Assembly (NCBI GenBank): GCA_910587575.1
Contig: CAJULU010000014.1
Coordinates: 6,515-40,671 of the forward strand
DNA from: an uncultured Dorea sp.
Lineage (GTDB): Bacteria; Bacillota; Clostridia; Lachnospirales; Lachnospiraceae
DNA length: 34,157 nt
Direction: 5' to 3'
The position numbers and the translations under genes were made by a program. The notes under the pieces are model-generated. The model saw nothing but the letters and a program-made list of their open reading frames with translations, had not been told where the DNA came from and made no database searches. Position 1 is the stretch's first letter. Every line of letters begins with the position of its first letter. Shown here in pieces: positions 7,839-15,119 of the stretch.

Positions 7839-9671
7839 ATGTGTGGAATTTGTGGAATGATCGGAGAGACGAAAGATAAGGAGCAGGTACTTGCCAGAAT
7901 GATGAGGGTCATGGAACACCGGGGACCCGACGGCGGGGACACCTATGTTTCAGACGGTGCGCTGCTGGGATTCCGAAGGCTTAGTATCATCGACCTGGAT
8001 ACCGGGATGCAGCCCATGCTGAACGAGGATGGGAGTATGGCCCTGGTGTTCAACGGGGAGATCTATAATTACCAGGCTCTCAGGAAGGTGCTGAAGCAGA
8101 AAGGGCATGAGTTCCGTAATTTGTCAGATTCAGAGGTGCTTCTTCATGGTTACGAGGAGTATGGGAAGGAACTTCTGGGAAAATTAAGGGGAATGTTCGG
8201 CTTTGCCATCTGGGATGACAGGAAGAAGTCTCTGTTTGCGGCAAGAGATTATTTCGGGATCAAACCCTTCTACTATGCGGTGGTGGATCATACGCTGGTA
8301 TTTGCTTCGGAGATCAAATGTATCCTGGAGTATCCCGGATATCGGAAGAAAGTGAACGAGGCTGCGCTGGAACAGTATCTTTCTTTCCAGTATTCCGCCC
8401 TTCCGGAAACGTTTTTCAAAGGAATCTATAAGCTGCTGCCAGGACATTATCTGACGTACGTTAACCAGGAACTGAAGGTGGGGCGTTATTTTGATCCTTC
8501 CCTGGATCCGGGGGCAAAGGAAAGCGAGCGGTCCATGATCGCAGAGACGAAGAAGGTCATGAACCAGTCGGTGCAGAGGCATCTGATCAGTGACGTGGAG
8601 GTGGGAAGCTTTCTTTCCAGCGGTGTGGATTCCAGTCTGATTGCAGCGTTGTCTAAGTGTAACCGGACGTTTACGGTAGGTTTTGCCCATGAGGGTGATA
8701 AATATAACGAGATCACCTACGCAAAGGAACTGTCTAAGGAGATCGGGATCGAGAACCGGTGTAAATATATCAGCAAAGAGGAGTTTAAGGAGGCGGTTCC
8801 GAAGGTCATGTACCATATGGACGAGCCGCTGGCGGATGCGTCTGCGGTGGCGCTCTATTTTCTGGCACAGGAGGCCTCTAAGAGTGTGAAGGTGGTGCTG
8901 TCGGGGGAAGGTGCGGATGAGATTTTCGGCGGATACAACATTTATCTGGAGCCAAAGGCCCTGGGATGGAGCCGGTGGATTCCCCTTGGGGTGAGAAAGA
9001 AGATTGCCGGCGCCGCAGAACGTCTTCCGAAGCATATGAAGGGGAGAAGTTATCTGATCCGTGCGGCCCGCCCCTTAAGTGAACGGTATATCGGAAATGC
9101 CTATATCTTTACGGCGGATGAGCGCAGGCAGATTCTTAAGAGAAAGAAAGGCGGGCCTGAGCCTAAGGAGCTGCTTAAGAAAGAGTTCGACCGGATGAAG
9201 AATCTGCCGGATTCTGACCAGATGCAGGCTCTGGATCTGTTGTACTGGCTTCCGGGGGATATCCTGCTGAAAGCGGACAAGATGAGCATGGCCCATTCCC
9301 TTGAGGTGAGGGTTCCCTTCCTTGACAAGGATGTGTTCGAGGTGGCCCGCCGGATTCCTCATTCGCTAAAGACGAAAAAGTATACCACTAAGTATGTGCT
9401 GCGGAAGGTGGCGGATGAGTATCTGCCGGATCAGGTGGCCCGCAAGAAGAAGCTGGGCTTTCCGATCCCGATCCGTAACTGGTTCAGGGAGGAAGACTGG
9501 TATCGCCAGATCAGGGAAGCGTTTACAGGAGAGACGGCTTCCAGGTATTTCCATACGAAGCGTCTGGTGCGTCTTCTGGAAGAACACCGGGCGGGAAAGG
9601 AAGACAACAGCAGGAAGATCTGGACCGTGTATGCGTTTCTGGTATGGCATCAGGTATTCTTTGAGTCATAG
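7839..9671 (+). CDS. asnB: Asparagine synthase (glutamine-hydrolysing)
   Basis: This 610-residue cytoplasmic enzyme makes asparagine from aspartate, ATP and glutamine. The N-terminus MCGICGMIG leaves Cys2 as the glutaminase nucleophile, and the class II amidotransferase domain runs to about residue 200 (MEHRGPDG, LVFNGEIYN, RDYFGIKPFYY). The synthetase domain has the PP-loop SSGVDSS near residue 260, LSGEGADEIFGGY and a C-terminal KKKLGFPIP segment. ATG 7839 follows GGAAGAAAGG. It is downstream of purA, another aspartate-consuming enzyme, but separated by a hairpin-rich gap, so joint transcription is uncertain. Confidence 0.95.
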   Translation: MCGICGMIGETKDKEQVLARMMRVMEHRGPDGGDTYVSDGALLGFRRLSIIDLDTGMQPMLNEDGSMALVFNGEIYNYQALRKVLKQKGHEFRNLSDSEVLLHGYEEYGKELLGKLRGMFGFAIWDDRKKSLFAARDYFGIKPFYYAVVDHTLVFASEIKCILEYPGYRKKVNEAALEQYLSFQYSALPETFFKGIYKLLPGHYLTYVNQELKVGRYFDPSLDPGAKESERSMIAETKKVMNQSVQRHLISDVEVGSFLSSGVDSSLIAALSKCNRTFTVGFAHEGDKYNEITYAKELSKEIGIENRCKYISKEEFKEAVPKVMYHMDEPLADASAVALYFLAQEASKSVKVVLSGEGADEIFGGYNIYLEPKALGWSRWIPLGVRKKIAGAAERLPKHMKGRSYLIRAARPLSERYIGNAYIFTADERRQILKRKKGGPEPKELLKKEFDRMKNLPDSDQMQALDLLYWLPGDILLKADKMSMAHSLEVRVPFLDKDVFEVARRIPHSLKTKKYTTKYVLRKVADEYLPDQVARKKKLGFPIPIRNWFREEDWYRQIREAFTGETASRYFHTKRLVRLLEEHRAGKEDNSRKIWTVYAFLVWHQVFFES

Positions 9672-9699
9672 AAAGTTAAGATTGTTTAACCTTTCTTTT
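9671..9699 (+). terminator. asnB terminator
   Basis: GAAAGTTAA and TTAACCTTTC form an A+T-rich stem with a one-base bulge, directly followed by TTTT. It begins at the last base of the asnB stop codon. Confidence 0.5.
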
Positions 9700-9810
9700 A
9701 GAATTCTGCCATAACATGGACATATTTACCTGTTATCCTGTTTATAGTTTCATAAAGCAAGAGGCTGCCGGATCCGTTTCTTTTTTTCGGCTGAAGGCAT
9801 AATTTCTGTC

Positions 9811-9838
9811 ATATTATGGGAGGGATACCCATATAATA
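9811..9838 (+). promoter_or_regulatory. Candidate promoter and operator dyad
   Basis: ATATTATGGG and CCCATATAATA form an imperfect inverted repeat whose right arm contains TATAAT (9832-9837), about 55 bp ahead of the small gene at 9892. No convincing -35 is visible, so an activator or repressor site is possible. The rest of the 9700-9890 gap shows only a GCCG/CGGC hairpin around a T-rich loop near 9770-9795. Confidence 0.3.
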
Positions 9839-9891
9839 ATAATGAGGGATCAGGCGGCCCTTTTGGTATGAACAGGATAGGAGGTATTACA

Positions 9892-10053
9892 ATGCAGCAG
9901 AAAAAAGAATCGAACCATACAGAAGTAATCTCAATCGAGGAATACCTTACGAAGAGAAAAATGATCAGAGATCTGGATAAAAGCCAGAGACGGGGAGGGA
10001 TCCCGGCGGAGAATCAGGCACTGGCACTGGTGTCCTGTTTTGTGGGGAATTAA
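9892..10053 (+). CDS. Small hypothetical protein, 53 residues
   Basis: I do not recognise a family. ATG 9892 is chosen because AGGAGG lies eight bases upstream; an earlier ATG at 9868 has no ribosome site. The product is charged and probably cytoplasmic, starting MQQKKESNH and containing a helical ISIEEYLTKRKMIRDLDKSQRR stretch split by few hydrophobics, ending LALVSCFVGN. The strong ribosome site and an upstream promoter-like dyad support a real gene. It stands between asnB and a convergent membrane protein. Confidence 0.6.
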   Translation: MQQKKESNHTEVISIEEYLTKRKMIRDLDKSQRRGGIPAENQALALVSCFVGN

Positions 10054-10114
10054 GCGTATGCGGCGTGTCTTTACATACTGGGCAGGAGACCGGCGGATCA
10101 TAGATGTGGGAAAA

Positions 10115-10144
10115 GGGGCGGGCAGCGATTAGCCTGCCCCTTGC
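10115..10144 (-). terminator. Terminator between convergent small genes
   Basis: GGGGCGGGC (10115-10123) pairs with GCCTGCCCC (10132-10140), one pair being G-U. Read on the minus strand the stem is followed by TTTT, so it best serves the gene at 10212-10451, and it may also end the small gene at 9892 on the plus strand. Confidence 0.6.
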
Positions 10145-10211
10145 ATCTGAGGCGGTATCTGCAAGGAGGATGAGACCGGCATCGTAAAGGGTGTCTGGCC
10201 TTTAGGGGAAA

Positions 10212-10451
10212 TCAGGTGTCTTCCCGGTGGCTTTCATCCCTGTTCCCGCCTGAGAGCCTGTATACCAGTGCGAATGCATAGAGCAGTACGGGGAGGATGA
10301 TGGTACAGGCTATGGAAGCTTTCAGGAGCCCTTTGGCGGCGGAATGGTCGGTCAGTGCAAAGACGAGGGTCGCCGCATACATGGCAAAGAGCAGGAATGC
10401 ACCCAGAGCAGCCAGAATCCGCCGGATTCTGCCGTGTTTTTTATTTTTCAT
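10212..10451 (-). CDS. Small two-helix membrane protein
   Basis: The 79-residue product has a basic N-terminus (MKNKKHGRIRR), two hydrophobic segments at about residues 12-33 and 43-65, and a charged tail (GGNRDESHRED). No family is recognised. The ATG at 10451 follows AAAGGAGG at good spacing. It diverges from the SEC-C gene at 10539, with the promoter region between them, and converges on the small gene at 9892. Confidence 0.65.
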   Translation of the reverse strand: MKNKKHGRIRRILAALGAFLLFAMYAATLVFALTDHSAAKGLLKASIACTIILPVLLYAFALVYRLSGGNRDESHREDT

Positions 10452-10462
10452 AAGAATCCTCC

Positions 10463-10491
10463 TTTACATCTTTACAAGACTTTAGTATATT
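10463..10491 (+). promoter_or_regulatory. Promoter of the SEC-C protein gene
   Basis: TTTACA (10463-10468), 17 bp, TATATT (10486-10491). A second overlapping pair, TTTACA (10471-10476) and TATAAG (10493-10498) with a 16-bp spacer, could be an alternative. Confidence 0.55.
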
Positions 10492-10538
10492 ATATAAGTG
10501 GCAGGAAAAAAATGCAATACAAAGGAGCAGTATATATT

Positions 10539-11045
10539 ATGAGCGGTACATTATTAGAACAATGGAGAGATGTTGCCTACGATCAGAAAGCAGGCGCACA
10601 GAATCTTCAGAGATTCTGGGACGAATATTTTGAGATTGAGAAAGGGATTTACGAAAAGCTTCTGGCCGATCCGGATGAGGAAGTAAAGGGAACCGTGAAG
10701 GAACTGGCAGAGAAGTATGGCCAGGACGTGATGACGATGACGGGTTTCCTGGATGGCATTAATGAGAGCCTGAAAGCCGAGAATCCGATTGAGACGATGG
10801 ACGAGGATACGGTGGTCAGTCTTGCCTTTGACCGGGAGAAGCTGTATAAGAATATGGTGGATGCCAAGGCAGACTGGCTGTATAATCTTCCGCAGTGGGA
10901 GGCAATTTATTCTGAGGAAGAGCGGAAGAAGCTCTATAAGGAGCAGAAAGAGTCCGGCACGGTCCGCAAGGAGAAGAAGATCGGGCGGAATGACCCGTGT
11001 CCGTGCGGTTCTGGTAAGAAATACAAGAAATGCTGCGGAAAATAG
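10539..11045 (+). CDS. SEC-C zinc-motif protein
   Basis: The 168-residue product is mostly helical and acidic, with a C-terminal SEC-C metal-binding motif RNDPCPCGSGKKYKKCC giving the C-x-C-x8-C-C ligands. That motif ends SecA proteins, where it binds zinc and SecB or ribosomes, and also occurs on many small stand-alone proteins of unknown role. The body (about residues 1-140) is not a known enzyme to me. ATG 10539 follows AAAGGAG; an ATG at 10512 would add nine residues but has a poorer ribosome site. It has its own promoter and is followed by the T-box promoter, so it is probably monocistronic. Confidence 0.85.
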   Translation: MSGTLLEQWRDVAYDQKAGAQNLQRFWDEYFEIEKGIYEKLLADPDEEVKGTVKELAEKYGQDVMTMTGFLDGINESLKAENPIETMDEDTVVSLAFDREKLYKNMVDAKADWLYNLPQWEAIYSEEERKKLYKEQKESGTVRKEKKIGRNDPCPCGSGKKYKKCCGK

Positions 11046-11047
11046 GA

Positions 11048-11075
11048 TTGACAAAGAGGAATCCCGTGCTATAAT
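11048..11075 (+). promoter_or_regulatory. Promoter of the T-box unit
   Basis: Consensus TTGACA (11048-11053), 16-bp spacer and consensus TATAAT (11070-11075) preceded by TG one base upstream (extended -10). It starts just after the SEC-C stop codon. Confidence 0.85.
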
Positions 11076-11081
11076 ATTTAC

Positions 11082-11329
11082 TATGAAAAATGTTGAACAC
11101 GCTGACGAGACGAGTAAGCTGGGAAAGGGATGGCAGAGAGAGAAGCCGCAGGCTGTAAGCTTCTTATTCCGGAACCTTCTGAACACTACCTCTGAGTGGC
11201 TGCAAAACAGCCCGGTGATTCCGTTATCATCGTGAATGAAGTGGTTCTGGCGTATTTGCCGGAGCAATCGGGGTGGAACCGCGGGAATGCTCGTCCCTTA
11301 CAGTGATATCTGCTGTAGGGGGCGTTTTT
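11082..11329 (+). ncRNA. T-box leader, probably threonine-specific
   Basis: The leader carries the hallmark T-box sequence GGGTGGAACCGCGGG (11271-11285) and ends in an intrinsic terminator. The upstream part has a Stem I-like layout with an AGAGAGA bulge region, an AAGCC/GGCT distal hairpin near 11140-11165, and GAACACTACCTCTGAG near 11181-11196, where the specifier triplet would be ACT (or overlapping ACC), both threonine codons. Uncharged tRNA-Thr would pair with the specifier and T-box and favour read-through. Downstream are a thioesterase gene and thrS, which fits threonine. The exact specifier is read by eye, not from a folded model. Confidence 0.88.
11292..11329 (+). terminator. T-box terminator
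   Basis: CGTCCCTTACAG (11292-11303) pairs with CTGTAGGGGGCG (11313-11324) over 12 pairs including two G-U, followed by TTTTT. It is the regulated terminator of the T-box leader. Confidence 0.85.
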
Positions 11330-11412
11330 ATGATGCCTGGTTCCTGCCCGCATTACCGGCAGCCGGGGAAGGGAAAACAGCCCTGTGTTTCGGGAAAGGA
11401 AGGAGGATGATT

Positions 11413-11877
11413 ATGGGAAAGCAGAATGAATGGGAACCATACCGGCACAAGGTTCAGTATTATGAGACTGACCAGATGGGAATCGTACATCACTCTAACT
11501 ATATCCGGTGGTTTGAAGAGGCCAGGACGGATTATATGGAGCGCATGGGAATGGGATATGACCAGATGGAGGCCCGGGGCATTTTAAGCCCGGTGCTGTC
11601 TGTGGAGGCGGATTACCGGCAGATGGTCCGTTTTGGAGAGACGGTGACGATTGAGACATTTATCAAGGAATATAATGGTATCCGGCTGACAGTAGGGTAT
11701 GAGGTATATGACCAGGAGAATCAGAGGATCTGCTGTCAGGGCATAACGAAGCATTGTTTCCTCGACCGGGAAGGGAAATTCCTTTCCCTGAAGCAGGCCT
11801 GCCTGGAGTGTCACCAGATGTTTGTCCAGGGGCTTGAGGATCACGAGAACCATGAGGAACGTGAAGACAAATCGTAA
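11413..11877 (+). CDS. Acyl-CoA thioesterase, YbgC/FadM (hotdog) family
   Basis: The 154-residue product has the 4-hydroxybenzoyl-CoA thioesterase fold signature: YYETDQMGIVHHSNYIRWFEEAR near residues 16-38 (broken here as YETDQMGIVHH then SNYIRWFEEAR), with the catalytic Asp in TDQMG. Length is typical. Members hydrolyse acyl-CoA or acyl-ACP thioesters in the cytoplasm; the substrate here is unknown. ATG 11413 is chosen because AGGAGG ends six bases upstream; the frame extends back through the T-box terminator, which cannot be coding. It lies between the T-box and thrS, 43 bp before thrS, so it should be under the same threonine control. Confidence 0.88.
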   Translation: MGKQNEWEPYRHKVQYYETDQMGIVHHSNYIRWFEEARTDYMERMGMGYDQMEARGILSPVLSVEADYRQMVRFGETVTIETFIKEYNGIRLTVGYEVYDQENQRICCQGITKHCFLDREGKFLSLKQACLECHQMFVQGLEDHENHEEREDKS

Positions 11878-11920
11878 AGATTACGGGAATAAAATAACAA
11901 GATAAGAGAGGGCATGGATT

Positions 11921-13846
11921 ATGAAAATCACATTGAAAGACGGTTCTGTCAAGGAGTATGAGGGAAGCAGGCAGGTTCTTGATATCGCAAAAGATATCAG
12001 CGAGGGCCTTGCGAGAGCTGCCACCAGTGCAAAGGTGAACGGCGATATCGTGGATCTGAGAAAGGAGATTTCAGAGGACTGTGAACTGGAACTTCTGACA
12101 TTTGATTCTGAGGATGGAAAGGGTGCGTTCTGGCATACCACTTCCCATATTATGGCCCAGGCTGTCAAACGTCTGTATCCGGATACGAAGCTGGCAATCG
12201 GGCCGTCTATTGACAATGGTTTTTACTACGACCTTGACCGGGAGATTCCGTTTGCGGCGGAGGATCTTGAGAAGATTGAGGCGGAGATGAAGAAGATTGT
12301 GAAAGAAAATCTGGCGATCGAGAGATTTACCAGGTCCAGGGAGGAGGCCATCGCATATTTTAAGGAAAATGGCGAGCCTTACAAGGTGGAGCTGGTTGAG
12401 GATCTGCCGGAGGGCGAGGAGATCAGTTTCTACCGGCAGGGAGAATTCGTGGATCTCTGTGCAGGACCGCATCTGATGTCTACGAAGAATGTGAAGGCTG
12501 TGAAGCTGACAAGCCTTGCGGGCGCATACTGGAGAGGCAGCGAGAAGAATAAGATGCTGACCAGGATTTATGGGATTTCTTACCCTAAGAAAGCGGATCT
12601 TGAGGAGTATCTGCACAGGCTTGAGGAGGCGAAGAAGCGTGACCACAGGAAACTGGGGCGTGACCTGGGATTATTTATGATGTGTGACGAGGGTCCGGGG
12701 TTCCCCTTCTTCCTTCCGAAAGGAATGGTGCTTAAGAATACGCTGATGGAATACTGGAGGGAGCTGCATAAGAGGAATGGTTATGTGGAGATCTCCACGC
12801 CGATAATCCTGAGCCGTCATCTGTGGGAGAATTCCGGGCACTGGGATCACTATAAGGACAATATGTATACAACGGTGATTGATGAAGAAGATTTTGCCGT
12901 GAAGCCGATGAACTGTCCGGGCGGGATGCTGGTGTATAAGTCTGAGCCCCGTTCCTATAAGGATCTGCCGCTGCGTGCGGGTGAGATCGGACTGGTTCAC
13001 AGGCATGAGAAGTCCGGCGCTCTTCATGGGCTGTTCCGTGTACGCTGCTTTAACCAGGATGATGCCCATATTTTCATGATGCCGGAGCAGATCCGTGATG
13101 AGATTAAGGGTGTGGCAAGGCTGATTGATGAAGTGTACAGCCTGTTTGGATTCAAGTATCATGTGGAACTGTCTACACGTCCGGAGGACAGCATGGGAAG
13201 TGACGAGGACTGGGAGATGGCGACAGAAGGACTTCGGGGCGCTCTTGACGATCTGGGGCTTGACTATGTGGTCAACGAAGGTGACGGCGCTTTCTATGGG
13301 CCGAAGATTGATTTCCATCTGGAGGATTCCATCGGCAGGACATGGCAGTGCGGGACGATCCAGCTGGATATGCAGATGCCCCAGAGGTTTGATCTGGAGT
13401 ACACGGGGGCGGATGGAGAGAAGCACAGGCCGATTATGATTCACAGAGTTGCCTTTGGCTCTATTGAGAGGTTTATCGGTATCCTGATCGAGCATTTCGC
13501 AGGAGCGTTCCCCACATGGCTTTCGCCGGTGCAGGTGAAGGTTCTGCCGATTTCGGAGAAGCATCTGGATTATGGAAAGAAGGTATTTCAGGAACTGGAG
13601 GCTGCCGGTATCCGTGCAGAGATTGACGAGCGTGCGGAGAAGATCGGGTATAAGATCCGTGAGGCGCAGATGAATAAGATTCCGTATATGCTGGTCGTGG
13701 GCGCAAAGGAAGAAGAGCAGGAACTTGTGGCGGTGAGAAGCCGGTTTGCGGGAGATGAAGGACAGAAGGGAATCCGTGAATTTATTGCGGCTGTGAAGGA
13801 AGAGATTGCGGGAAAGACGCAGAGAGAAGTTGTGAAAGAAGATTAA
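11921..13846 (+). CDS. thrS: Threonyl-tRNA synthetase
   Basis: This 641-residue class II synthetase charges tRNA-Thr. An N-terminal TGS domain (about 1-62) is followed by the editing domain with HTTSHIMAQ near residue 72 and CAGPH near 181. The catalytic core has MNCPGGM near 330 (zinc Cys), RVRCFNQDDAH and HRVAFGSIERFIG. The anticodon-binding domain ends with EKIGYKIREAQMNKIPY. Length is normal. It is the second gene after the T-box leader, which explains its regulation. The GerMN lipoprotein gene follows 34 bp after the stop. Confidence 0.97.
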   Translation: MKITLKDGSVKEYEGSRQVLDIAKDISEGLARAATSAKVNGDIVDLRKEISEDCELELLTFDSEDGKGAFWHTTSHIMAQAVKRLYPDTKLAIGPSIDNGFYYDLDREIPFAAEDLEKIEAEMKKIVKENLAIERFTRSREEAIAYFKENGEPYKVELVEDLPEGEEISFYRQGEFVDLCAGPHLMSTKNVKAVKLTSLAGAYWRGSEKNKMLTRIYGISYPKKADLEEYLHRLEEAKKRDHRKLGRDLGLFMMCDEGPGFPFFLPKGMVLKNTLMEYWRELHKRNGYVEISTPIILSRHLWENSGHWDHYKDNMYTTVIDEEDFAVKPMNCPGGMLVYKSEPRSYKDLPLRAGEIGLVHRHEKSGALHGLFRVRCFNQDDAHIFMMPEQIRDEIKGVARLIDEVYSLFGFKYHVELSTRPEDSMGSDEDWEMATEGLRGALDDLGLDYVVNEGDGAFYGPKIDFHLEDSIGRTWQCGTIQLDMQMPQRFDLEYTGADGEKHRPIMIHRVAFGSIERFIGILIEHFAGAFPTWLSPVQVKVLPISEKHLDYGKKVFQELEAAGIRAEIDERAEKIGYKIREAQMNKIPYMLVVGAKEEEQELVAVRSRFAGDEGQKGIREFIAAVKEEIAGKTQREVVKED

Positions 13847-13880
13847 GACAGCCATTAGAGGAGGAAAGAGCAGACATACT

Positions 13881-14489
13881 ATGAAAAAAAGAATTTTAAT
13901 ACTGGTTTTGGCCGGAATGTTCTGTTTCACGGCCTGTAACCAGGGTGCAGACGGTCCGGCAGAGGAGCCAAAGACGCAGGAAGAAGAGAAAAAGGATCCG
14001 GAAGAAGAGAAAAAGGACGAAGAGGAAACAGAAGACGAAGAGTCGGGGGACACACAGTCGGGAGACAGCCAGGAGCAGAAGACGGACGAAGAGACGGAAG
14101 TTCCTGCAGAAAAGGTGAAGATCAATGTCTATAACAGTAATGATGATGCCACTGCATTTATTTCCAATGAGACAGAGATTGAGGCCCGGACACCGGAGAA
14201 GGTAATGGAGGCGCTTGCAGACCAGGGTGTGGTTCCGTCAGATGTTCAGGTTCTTCATTTTGAACAGTCCGTGGTGGACGGAGCGGATACGGTTCTGCTC
14301 GATGTCAACGGGGCATTTGCTTCTTATGTATCATCCATGGGAACCACGGGAGAGTATTATGTGATCGGAAGCGTCTGCAACACATATCTGGAAGCATATG
14401 GCTGTGAAAAGATTAAGATTACCGTAGAGAATGGAACGCTGGAAAGCGGGCATGCAGATTATCCGGGATATATGACAATGTATCAGTAG
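13881..14489 (+). CDS. GerMN-domain lipoprotein
   Basis: The 202-residue precursor begins with a lipoprotein signal peptide (KKRILILVLAGMFCFTAC), with Cys19 as the probable lipidated residue. Residues 22-75 are a low-complexity Glu/Lys/Asp/Thr linker. The C-terminal part, about 78-200, fits a GerMN domain: a VKINVYNSND strand, LDVNGAF, MGTTGEYYVIGSVCNTYLE and KIKITVENGTLESGHADY. GerMN domains occur in GerM-type spore or envelope lipoproteins; the ligand is unknown. The best ribosome site (GAGGAGG) lies a long 16 bases upstream of ATG 13881, so translation may be weak. It follows thrS closely and may be partly co-transcribed. Confidence 0.82.
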   Translation: MKKRILILVLAGMFCFTACNQGADGPAEEPKTQEEEKKDPEEEKKDEEETEDEESGDTQSGDSQEQKTDEETEVPAEKVKINVYNSNDDATAFISNETEIEARTPEKVMEALADQGVVPSDVQVLHFEQSVVDGADTVLLDVNGAFASYVSSMGTTGEYYVIGSVCNTYLEAYGCEKIKITVENGTLESGHADYPGYMTMYQ

Positions 14490-14502
14490 CCAGAAAGGAT
14501 AT

Positions 14503-14572
14503 AGATCTGCCCCGGGCAGGATCTGGCCAGGTACGGGTCTGAGTACGGCGGTCCTGCTTCCGGGGCAGATCT
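14503..14572. terminator. Large hairpin between convergent genes
   Basis: AGATCTGCCCCGG (14503-14515) pairs perfectly with CCGGGGCAGATCT (14560-14572); the stem continues with GCAGGA/TCCTGC after a two-base bulge. There is no T run on either side. It separates the lipoprotein gene from the convergent XRE gene, so a bidirectional terminator is the simplest reading. Confidence 0.55.
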
Positions 14573-14606
14573 GCTGCCATAGGGACAGAGGTGTGCGACT
14601 GGAGAT

Positions 14607-14999
14607 TTATGGGAGCAGAGGTTCGGTTTCGCTGTCCTCGTCGTCCATTCCCTGGTCTTCGATTCCGTCCCGCATTTCCAGAAGCTGAAGATGTCTTAAC
14701 ATATCTTTTTTGGAACGAATGGACAGACGCCGGAATCTCCTGAGCAGTTCCTGTGCATCATAGGGCATTGTCCTTGATTCATCGGCCGTGATGTAAGAGG
14801 GTTCTTCGTCGTCAAGAAGATAATCAATGGTTACGTGAAAAAGGTTAGCGAACGCTGACAGCTTCTCGTGGGAGGGCTGTCGGTTTTTTGTTTCGTAACC
14901 GGCGATCGTGGAGCGGGCAACGTTCATGCGTTCTGCGACATATTCCTGTGTCATGTTTTTTTCGTGGCGCAGGGCCTTGAGTTTTTCTGCAAAAGCCAT
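14607..14999 (-). CDS. XRE-family transcriptional regulator (paralogue 2)
   Basis: This 130-residue regulator has an N-terminal helix-turn-helix (LKALRHEKNMTQEYVAERMN, then ARSTIAGYETKNRQPS) and a C-terminal half with EPSYITADESRTMP and RRFRRLSIRSKKDMLRHL. It aligns along its length with the regulator at 2695-3072, differing mainly in a longer acidic tail. ATG 14999 has AAAGGAGG upstream. It diverges from the MerR-methyltransferase gene, and the 120-bp gap holds an extended -10 and GTTCC-type dyads. One dyad abuts the ribosome site of the divergent gene, so this protein may repress both itself and that gene. Confidence 0.88.
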   Translation of the reverse strand: MAFAEKLKALRHEKNMTQEYVAERMNVARSTIAGYETKNRQPSHEKLSAFANLFHVTIDYLLDDEEPSYITADESRTMPYDAQELLRRFRRLSIRSKKDMLRHLQLLEMRDGIEDQGMDDEDSETEPLLP

Positions 15000-15035
15000 A
15001 GCAGAATTCCTCCTTTGTATGTTATGATATGGTAT

Positions 15036-15105
15036 ATTTTACCAATGGTTGCAGTAAAGAAGATGGTTTGTTCCGGTTTGGGACGGTTGTGTTCCAATAT
15101 GAAAC
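15036..15105. promoter_or_regulatory. Divergent promoter region with candidate XRE operators
   Basis: On the minus strand TGGTAAAAT (15036-15044) is an extended -10 for the XRE gene. GTTCC-N5-GGGAC (15070-15084) and GTTCC-N5-GAAAC (15091-15105) are dyads 21 bp apart, two helical turns. Much of the block aligns with 3117-3170 upstream of paralogue 1. Operator function is inferred. Confidence 0.5.
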
Positions 15106-15119
15106 GAAAGGAGCCCGAG

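Noticed and set aside
7747..7857. 37-codon leader peptide before asnB
   Set aside because: It has a poor ribosome site, no run of asparagine codons, and overlaps the asnB start in another frame.
10344..10538. N-terminal extension of the SEC-C protein
   Set aside because: It runs through the divergent small gene and the promoter; ATG 10539 has the good ribosome site.
12671..14125. Long minus-strand open frame across thrS and the lipoprotein gene
   Set aside because: It is antisense to two well-supported genes and its N-terminus is the reverse complement of the low-complexity lipoprotein linker.
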